A stretch of 32,212 bases of DNA. Source: Cytophagales bacterium (lineage in GTDB: Bacteria; Bacteroidota; Bacteroidia; Cytophagales; Spirosomataceae). Location: assembly GCA_013298865.1 (NCBI GenBank), contig JAAFJL010000046.1, positions 1 through 32,212 of the forward strand, read 5' to 3'. The position numbers and the translations under genes were made by a program. Below the pieces are notes generated by a model. That model worked only from the letters and a program-made list of their open reading frames with translations. It did not search any database and was not told the DNA's origin. This document shows positions 22,932-29,700 of the stretch, piece after piece (the stretch's first letter is position 1; each line of letters begins with the position of its first letter).

Positions 22932-23549
22932 ATGACAAATTATATCGCTTTTCTGAGCCTTCTACTCGCAACCACAATTAATTTCATTTCTTCTGCACAA
23001 ACTAAATTACCTATTCAGACAAAATCACAAGAAGATAGAGTTTTTGGAGAGGGTGATAGAATCTTGACTATTGGTGCAATTGGAACTACAACAAAATTTG
23101 AGCGTTCTTTGATAAAACCATCCATCACATTTGATTATGGTTTAAAGAAAACAAACGGAATTCTAAGCATAGGTTTTTATGCAAATTATGCCTCATATTT
23201 TAACCAAAAAATTATCCTCTCTGCTGGTTTAATAAACGAATCATTTTATCAAGAAGATATTGCTGGTGGGCTTAGATTGGGCTTTCATTATGTCTGCGTT
23301 CATAAAAAATTGGATCTGTATGGAGGGCTTGGAATTGGTGTAAACAACTCTCACGCATCAGAATATTCTTTGAAAAAAATTGATGATAGAGGAAATATCA
23401 GTGACCTTGTAACTATCCCAGAAGATAATCTTACAACTCTCCAATTTACTCCTCTTTTTGGTTTTCGCTCATATCTTTCCCGAAAAATGAGCCTAAATCT
23501 TGAAGCTGCAGAAAGCTATTTTTCTATGGGGCTTGGCGTAAAGTTTTAA
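22932..23549 (+). CDS. small outer-membrane beta-barrel protein (copy 2)
   Basis: The product has 205 aa and is a paralogue of the preceding gene: same layout, a signal peptide (ending SSAQ), a longer linker (KLPIQTKSQEDRVFG), then GDRILTIGAIGTTTKFERSL, FDYGLKKTNGILSIGFYANY, KLDLYGGLGIGVN and a GLGVKF end. The 5' flanks are also similar (TTAAAACTTCTCTAAAATG before copy 1, TTTAAACGTCTCTAAAATC before copy 2). In copy 2 the position of copy 1's ATG is ATC (22920-22922), and the predicted start is the in-frame ATG 12 nt later at 22932. The two were therefore made by duplication and have diverged strongly. Function unknown. Confidence 0.82.
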   Translation: MTNYIAFLSLLLATTINFISSAQTKLPIQTKSQEDRVFGEGDRILTIGAIGTTTKFERSLIKPSITFDYGLKKTNGILSIGFYANYASYFNQKIILSAGLINESFYQEDIAGGLRLGFHYVCVHKKLDLYGGLGIGVNNSHASEYSLKKIDDRGNISDLVTIPEDNLTTLQFTPLFGFRSYLSRKMSLNLEAAESYFSMGLGVKF

Positions 23550-23651
23550 GGAACAATCGCTAAAATTTAGGTTTTTACCTCTTTACATTGCTCGGCATTT
23601 GATGCACTTGTGGATATTTTGTAAATTCACAACTATTCAAACAATGAGGAC

Positions 23652-23719
23652 ATGAGTGAATGATAGATTGAGTGAATATGCCAGTACTCTCTCATCCATT
23701 CATGGTATCATTCACTCAT
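23652..23719. repeat. 14-bp inverted repeat upstream of tolC
   Basis: Arms ATGAGTGAATGATA (23652-23665) and TATCATTCACTCAT (23706-23719) are perfectly complementary. The 40-nt loop carries another GAGTGAAT and an ATTCA, so the stem can be extended imperfectly. It ends 22 nt before the tolC start. Confidence 0.7.
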
Positions 23720-23741
23720 TGGAATTCCTCAACAATTCACC

Positions 23742-25070
23742 ATGCTAATGTCTCGTAAAATTATACTCTCCTTCTGTTTTTTATTGTTGGTTTTTCACCA
23801 AAATCATGCTCAAAATATCCTCACTCTCGACGAAGCTATAAAAATTGCTTTGGAAAAAAACTTCTCAATTAAAGTAGCAAAAAGTCGTCAGGAAATTGCC
23901 AAAAATGATAATACCAAAGGCAATGCGGGCATGATGCCAACTGTCATTGGGACAATCCAAAAAAATTATAATCTGAGTAGTGTAAGGCTTGGACTTTTTG
24001 ATCAAAATCTACCTGCCATCGAACGCTCAAATGTGAACAATAATACAGGTGGCGTGGGTGTAGGCGTTGTCTGGACGCTCTACGATGGCATGGGAATGTT
24101 CATTGCCCGTGACCGCTTGAATGAATTGCAAAAAACAACTTTTTCTCAGACCGAAAACATCATCGAAAATACCATTGCCCAAGTGAGTAATGCGTATTAT
24201 GAAATCATTCGACAGTCGAGAAGGGTAAAAAATATTAAGCAAGGTTTAGGTATTTCCAATGACCGACTGAAACTATCCAAAGACCGATATGAAGTTGGGC
24301 AGGGTTCTAAGGTAGATTATCTTTCTGCTCAGGTGGATTACAACGAAGACAAAGCCGCCCTCATCGCACAGGAACAAATCTTGGAAAGTTCTCATTTTTT
24401 ACTTAATTCATTGTTAATCAGAGGTGTACAGGAAGATTTCAAAACAAATGATACCATTATTTTTGATAGAAACCTTTCTTTGGAAACCCTCAGAGATGCT
24501 ACTTTGAAACAAAATCCAGCGATTATTTTAGCAGGAATGAACAAGAAAATTGCAGATTTAGACCTAAAATCTCAGAAAGCAATCCAAATGCCACAGGTAG
24601 ATTTATTGACTGGTTACAATTATTCTACCCTCAATAATGGGGCTGGACCACCACAGGGAACTAAAAATGGACAAACTTTTGCCTTCAGTTATGGGCTTCG
24701 TGCAACGGTAAATATTTTTGACGGATACAACCAAAAAAGGAGAATCCAGAATGCAAAAATCAATACTGAAATTGCGAATTATCAGGAAGGCGACCTCAAA
24801 AATCAATTGAATGTAGCCTTAGAAAGGACTTATTTGAATTACTCGAATGCCATAGAGTTAATCAAATTAGAAACAGAAAACTACAAGATTGCTCGCCAAA
24901 ATATTGACATCGCTTTTGAACGTTATAAAGTTGGAAATTCTACTTCCTACGAACTCAGAGAGGTACAACGCAATGCCGTGGCAGCAGAAACTCGCCTCAT
25001 CGAAGCCGAATACAATGCCAAAATTGCAGAGATAGAATTATTGAGATTGAGTAGTAAATTGGTAGAGTAA
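23742..25070 (+). CDS. TolC-family outer-membrane efflux protein
   Basis: The product has 442 aa, normal for the family. A signal peptide (MSRKIILSFCFLLLVFHQNH, ending HAQ) is followed by the first OEP repeat (LTLDEAIKIALEKNFSIKVA; later SNAYYEIIRQSRR and LKLSKDRYEVGQGSKVDYLS), then a second repeat (NPAIILAGMNKKIADLDLKS, LERTYLNYSNAIELIKLETE and RYKVGNSTSYELREVQRNAV). The two-repeat alpha-helical pattern builds the trimeric periplasmic tunnel and outer-membrane pore of efflux or type I secretion systems. No membrane-fusion or pump gene is adjacent, so it probably serves partners elsewhere. The start could be the ATG at 23742 or at 23748; both give a working signal. Confidence 0.9.
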   Translation: MLMSRKIILSFCFLLLVFHQNHAQNILTLDEAIKIALEKNFSIKVAKSRQEIAKNDNTKGNAGMMPTVIGTIQKNYNLSSVRLGLFDQNLPAIERSNVNNNTGGVGVGVVWTLYDGMGMFIARDRLNELQKTTFSQTENIIENTIAQVSNAYYEIIRQSRRVKNIKQGLGISNDRLKLSKDRYEVGQGSKVDYLSAQVDYNEDKAALIAQEQILESSHFLLNSLLIRGVQEDFKTNDTIIFDRNLSLETLRDATLKQNPAIILAGMNKKIADLDLKSQKAIQMPQVDLLTGYNYSTLNNGAGPPQGTKNGQTFAFSYGLRATVNIFDGYNQKRRIQNAKINTEIANYQEGDLKNQLNVALERTYLNYSNAIELIKLETENYKIARQNIDIAFERYKVGNSTSYELREVQRNAVAAETRLIEAEYNAKIAEIELLRLSSKLVE

Positions 25071-25127
25071 ATAGTAGCTTTTGGCTTAGATTCTAAGGAA
25101 TGAGTTAAAAATAACCTGTAAAAATTT

Positions 25128-25194
25128 AACTTAGAGAAATAGAGAATTAGAGTTAATATTTTGCCTTTTCTCTAATCCTCTATACCTCTAAGTT
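25128..25194. repeat. 25-nt inverted repeat of 'tagag' words
   Basis: Arms 25128-25152 and 25170-25194 match at 22 of 25 positions around a 17-nt loop. Each arm is built from short words (CTTAGAG, ATAGAG, ATTAGAG). It sits between the convergent tolC and queG genes and may act as a terminator. Confidence 0.7.
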
Positions 25195-25246
25195 TCATAC
25201 GGGCGAAATCTTAGTTTAATTTCGTTATAAGTTATTTTTTACCTGT

Positions 25247-26185
25247 TCATAAGTTGTTCACCACAAACTCAATATTCCTTTTTAGTCCTTCTAACTTAGT
25301 ACGTTTTACAGCTGATTTTTTGAAGATTACTTGGAAAACTTCTTGTGTGATTTCCTGCCAATCTTTTTTGCTAAAGTCCTCTAAATCAGGATGTAAATTG
25401 AATTGTGGTTCTTGGTTAGGCTTTGAAAAACGATTCCATGGACAGACATCTTGGCAAATATCACAACCAAAAACCCAGTTGTCAAACTTGCCTTTTACTT
25501 CAGTCGGAATGGCTTCTTTTAGTTCAATCGTAAAATAACTGATACATTTTGAGCCATCAACTACGTATGGTTCTACAATTGCATCGGTCGGGCAGGCATC
25601 TATGCAACGGGTGCAAGTACCACAATAATCTTTGATTGGACCGTCTGTTTCGAGGGGTAAATCAAGGATTAATTCTGCAATAAAAAAGAAACTTCCCATT
25701 TGTCGGTTAATCAAATTACTGTGCTTCCCGACCCAACCAAGACCTCCTTTTTTTGCCCAAACTTTATCCATTACGGGGGCAGAATCCACAAAGGCACGCC
25801 CGCCTACTTCCCCGATTTCAAGATGAATAAATGCCAATAATTCTTTTAGTTTTTCTTTTACAACGAAGTGATAATCAGTCCCATAGGCGTATTTTGATAG
25901 TTTTAAGTCGTCTTGTCCTTCGGGAAGTTTTTCGGCAGGATAATAATTAAAAAGTAGCGAGATTACCGATTTAGCATCGTCCACCAAAAGCCGTGGGTCA
26001 AGACGTTTATCGAAGTAATTTTCCATGTAGTGCATCTTGCCGTGCATCTGATTTTTGAGCCAATTTTCCAGTCGAGGAGCTTCTTCTTCCAAAAAACCAG
26101 CCTTAGAAATTCCACAAAAATCAAAGCCTAATTCCAGAGCTTTTTGTTTGATTTTACGAGTATTTTCTTGAATTTGAAGCGACAT
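25247..26185 (-). CDS. queG: epoxyqueuosine reductase
   Basis: The ATG at 26185 gives 312 aa; a TTG at 26206 is less likely. QueG reduces epoxyqueuosine to queuosine in tRNA using cobalamin and two 4Fe-4S clusters in the cytoplasm. The two cluster motifs are clear: [12 protein letters not shown] (Cys about 188, 191, 194, 198) and [10 protein letters not shown] (Cys about 241, 244, 248) with another Cys at about 214. The catalytic aspartate in FVDSAPV (about 134) and the following [15 protein letters not shown] are in place. The N-terminal domain has [12 protein letters not shown], as in the family. The C-terminal HEAT-like extension found in some orthologues is absent, as in many short forms. 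No other que genes are in the window. Confidence 0.96.
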   Translation of the reverse strand: MSLQIQENTRKIKQKALELGFDFCGISKAGFLEEEAPRLENWLKNQMHGKMHYMENYFDKRLDPRLLVDDAKSVISLLFNYYPAEKLPEGQDDLKLSKYAYGTDYHFVVKEKLKELLAFIHLEIGEVGGRAFVDSAPVMDKVWAKKGGLGWVGKHSNLINRQMGSFFFIAELILDLPLETDGPIKDYCGTCTRCIDACPTDAIVEPYVVDGSKCISYFTIELKEAIPTEVKGKFDNWVFGCDICQDVCPWNRFSKPNQEPQFNLHPDLEDFSKKDWQEITQEVFQVIFKKSAVKRTKLEGLKRNIEFVVNNL

Positions 26186-26220
26186 GGTTTTTTGATTTAC
26201 CTTCAAAGTTAGTGAAGCTG

Positions 26221-26277
26221 TTTGATGAATAAAAAAAAGGCTTCGTTCAGAACGAAGCCTTTTTTTTATTCATCAAA
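26221..26277. terminator. 57-nt perfect palindrome, terminator of the LytTR gene
   Basis: Arms 26221-26248 and 26250-26277 are perfectly complementary over 28 bp around a single base (26249). The core is GGCTTCGTTC/GAACGAAGCC flanked by runs of eight A and eight T, so both strands have a terminator form. It is 27 nt past the stop of the minus-strand LytTR gene and about 35 nt upstream of queG. Confidence 0.88.
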
Positions 26278-26303
26278 TGATTTTAAAGGATTTGGGAAGT
26301 TTC

Positions 26304-26639
26304 CTAATTCCAATTTTCCTCCAAAACCACTTTCCTTCTCCGAGAAACTTCCACAGAAAGCCCGTCTGTCAAAAGGAGTTTAAGTTCTACTTTGTCATAA
26401 CTTTTGATATGCCTTGAATTGACTAAAAATGCCCTGTGGACTCTCAGGAAGCCCTGCATCAGTAGTGATTCTTCAAAATATTTGAGGGTTCTGGCAATTA
26501 AAATTTGCTTCCCACTCGATAAATGCAAAATTGAATAATTACAATTTCCTTCCAACATCACAACATAAGACAGTGGAATTACTTTTTTTCTGGCAACGAT
26601 AATCATTCCAGTTTTCGAGAAATTATAAGGTATGCTCAT
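26304..26639 (-). CDS. stand-alone LytTR DNA-binding regulator
   Basis: The product has 111 aa, essentially only a LytTR domain. It has IPLSYVVMLEGNCNYSILHL (the family's 'i..IvyIEa..nY..i' strand), a central ARTLKYFEESLLMQGFLRVH, and the signature RVHRAFLVNSRHIKSYDK (R.HrsylVN..hI..) at about 66-83, then a C-terminal VEVSRRRKVVLEE. LytTR domains bind paired direct repeats in promoters. No receiver domain is fused and no histidine kinase gene is adjacent, so the input is unknown. It could be autoregulatory or work with a kinase elsewhere. The giant surface-protein gene lies immediately downstream-of-edge on the same strand (its stop at 26782) and is separated from it by a weak hairpin. Confidence 0.9.
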   Translation of the reverse strand: MSIPYNFSKTGMIIVARKKVIPLSYVVMLEGNCNYSILHLSSGKQILIARTLKYFEESLLMQGFLRVHRAFLVNSRHIKSYDKVELKLLLTDGLSVEVSRRRKVVLEENWN

Positions 26640-26739
26640 AAATTTTAAAAGTTTAGCAATGATGTGTTTTTGATAATTAAGAATTAAAAATGTGAAATTA
26701 AAAATTCAAGTATCTGATATTCAGTGAATTACTTTGAAT

Positions 26740-26775
26740 AACCGCAAGAATGCAAAGCCTTCCGTCCCTGCGGTT
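26740..26775 (-). terminator. possible weak terminator after the giant gene
   Basis: AACCGCA (26740-26746) pairs with TGCGGTT (26769-26775) around a 22-nt loop, seven nt past the stop of the minus-strand giant gene. No T run follows, so it is a weak call; the sequence also resembles the 'cgcaagaatgcaaag' type of intergenic word. Confidence 0.35.
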
Positions 26776-26781
26776 CAAAAC

Positions 26782-29700
26782 TTATAGTCCTGTGTTCAAT
26801 TTACTGGTAGGTTTGAAAATGACTTTCCCAGTTCCTCGGTATTCGAGATTTTTTGCTGTTCCTTCACCATTTAAGGTTACTGTATGGTTACTGTCAATAA
26901 TCACATAATCTCCCAATTGTGGAATTCTGAAATTCTCCCAAGTTGAGTTCGCTTCCCAGTTACCCGACTGCACACTAATCACCAATGTAACCGTAGCAAC
27001 TCCTTGGAATTCATACGCTCCTATGTCAACTCGTCCACCCGCAAAACGTCTCAAGTTTCCATCTAAATCTTTGTCTGTCAATGAGATAGAGCCATTATCG
27101 CCACGGTCAATACTCAAAGAAGCCGCCTTTACATGATAATCGCCCGTGTTAATCGGAGCAACGCCCTGTGGTTGTGGATTCACAAAAATTGGGTCTTGCG
27201 TCAAATTCATTGTCCCTGCGTACCCACCTTGAACCACACTATTTGAAATTGTTGAAAGTCCCGCTTGCAAAGTTCCTGAGTTATCCCAAATGATACAGTT
27301 TTTGATGATTGGATTGCTCACAATTGGAGAATTAGGCGTGTTATAAATACTACCCAAAACGCCATTGTTTCCCGCAATAGTAACGTTGATAATCATTGGG
27401 TCAGCATCGTTATTATAGATACCACCACCGAGTGCTTTATTGCCCGTAATCTGAGAATTGTTGATATTTGGATTACATTCAAAATTGTAAATACCGCCCC
27501 CAAACGTAGCAAAATTACCCGTGATTTTACAGAAAGAAATCGTTCCTGAACTTCCTGAACTCATGAAAATACCTGCCCCAAATGTACCTGTGTTGCTCTG
27601 AATCGTACAATTGGTGATAGTGCCAAGGCTATTTTCTGCCAAAATTCCTCCGCCTGCTTCAATCCCAATTGGTGCTGGTGCGGCAACATTTGGTCCTACT
27701 TGTCCCAAAGCATTCGGTGGTTGACTGGCGGCATATCCGTTCTGAATCGTGAAACCATCAATCACTGTGGCACTCGAAGCATTGACAATACGAACCACGT
27801 GGTAAGAATTGTCCGTCAGTAAACCTTGATTGCCAATTTCACCACTCAAAATAGAAACATTCGTTTTGAAATTTCTCTGAGCCAATGTAGCTTCTGTACC
27901 CGCAAAACCACCAATCAATTTTGTCCCCGTTGGTACACTGAACGAGATGGTTCTGTCGGTATTGGTCGTTGGTTTGTACGTTCCTTTGGCAACCCAAACT
28001 TCCACATTCGGCGTCGGATAAGTACTTGCCGCCAAAAGGGCTATTTGCAAATTAGAGAATGCCGTTGCCCAAGCATTACCGTTTTGTAAGACATTGGTAT
28101 TGGCAACATCTACATAAATTCGGTCGATGACCGTCACTGTCACATCGGCAGATTTTGCACTGGCACAAGTAACGGAGTTCAAAGTTTGTTCACATCTTGC
28201 GTAATACTGAGTCGTAACTATTGGCGAAACCAATGGTGTTACCAAAGAATTATCGGATGTTTTGTAAAACTTCAAAGCAAAAGTTCCAGTAGTTCCCGTA
28301 CAACCCGTAGCTGTAAGCGTGAAGGATTCTCCATTGTAAATCTTTCCACCCGTAGCCACTGGCACAGGAGGGGCTAAAACTGTGACTGTTACGACATTAG
28401 ATTTAGCACTAACTGCCGTTACAGAATTGAAAGTCTGTTCACATCTGGCGTAATAATCGGTATTAACCAAAGGTGTAACTGGCATATTGACCAGAGCATC
28501 GTTTGAATTTTGGTACCATTTCAAGACAAATGTTCCGACACTTCCTGAGCAACCCGTAGCCGTGAGTGTCACGGGAGTATTGATACAAATGGTTGCCCCA
28601 GTTGCTACTGGTGGAGTTGGACTAAGAACCGTCACTGTTACATCCACTGAATTTCCAGAAATACACGTGATAGCGTTCAATGTCCTTTCACATTTTGCGT
28701 AAAAATTAATCGTCGCCGTTGGTGAAACTGGCATCGTTGCTAAGGAATTATCCGAAGATTTATACCATTTCAAAACATCATTCGCACCTGAACAACCCGT
28801 TGCGGTAAGCGTAATACTTGCCCCAAAAATAATCTGGGTATTGGCTTGTGGAACGGGAGGACTCACAACTGGATTAACGGTTACGGATGTTGTAGCCGTT
28901 GAAGTACAGCCATTAACATTTGTTACGGTTATCGTGTAAGTTCCTGACATTGAAGCCGTTGCCGATGGAATACTTGGACTTTGAGCCGATGAAGTATAAC
29001 TGCTTGGTCCAGTCCATAGATACGTTCCAACGCCCCCGCCTGTGAGATTCAAGGTCACTCCCGAACAAATTGGAGAATTACTACTTGCAGTTGCTGTTGG
29101 TAAAGCATTGACCGTTACTGCCGTTGTTGCCGTATTTATACAGCCATTTACATTTGTTACTGTTACAGTATAAGTCCCTGTTGCTGAAACGGTTGCATTA
29201 GCAATCGTTGGATTTTGAGCTATTGAAGTGAATCCATTTGAACTCGTCCATGCGTAAGATGAACCACCGCCAGAAGTTAAATTCAAGGTATTGCCCGCAC
29301 AAATTGGAGAGTTACTTCCAATCGTAGGAACTGGTTTTGGATTTACATTGACCGTGGTAGTTGCCGTTGTTGAACAACCTGTGGTTGAATTACTTGCCGT
29401 GACGGTATAAATCTGAGTAGCTATTGGCGAAACGGTTACGGTTTGTCCTGATAAACTACCTGGATTCCACACAAAATTATTGGCGACACAAGCCGTACTT
29501 AATTGTCCTCTGATTTCGCCCCCTGGAAATGCTGCATTATGAATATTGACATAATAAAGACCTGCCAATAAATCCGTTTCTTGGGTTGTGGTCAGTGTTC
29601 CTGTATAGGTGAAACTGCCCGAAGTTGTGAATGGAATACCAGGGAATCCAATCTGTACTGGACCATTTACGCCCACTGCACCTTTATGAATGTGGGCAGC

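Noticed and set aside
26186..26303. preQ1 riboswitch upstream of queG
   Set aside because: The region is dominated by a perfect palindrome; no pseudoknot-type preQ1 aptamer pattern could be recognised.
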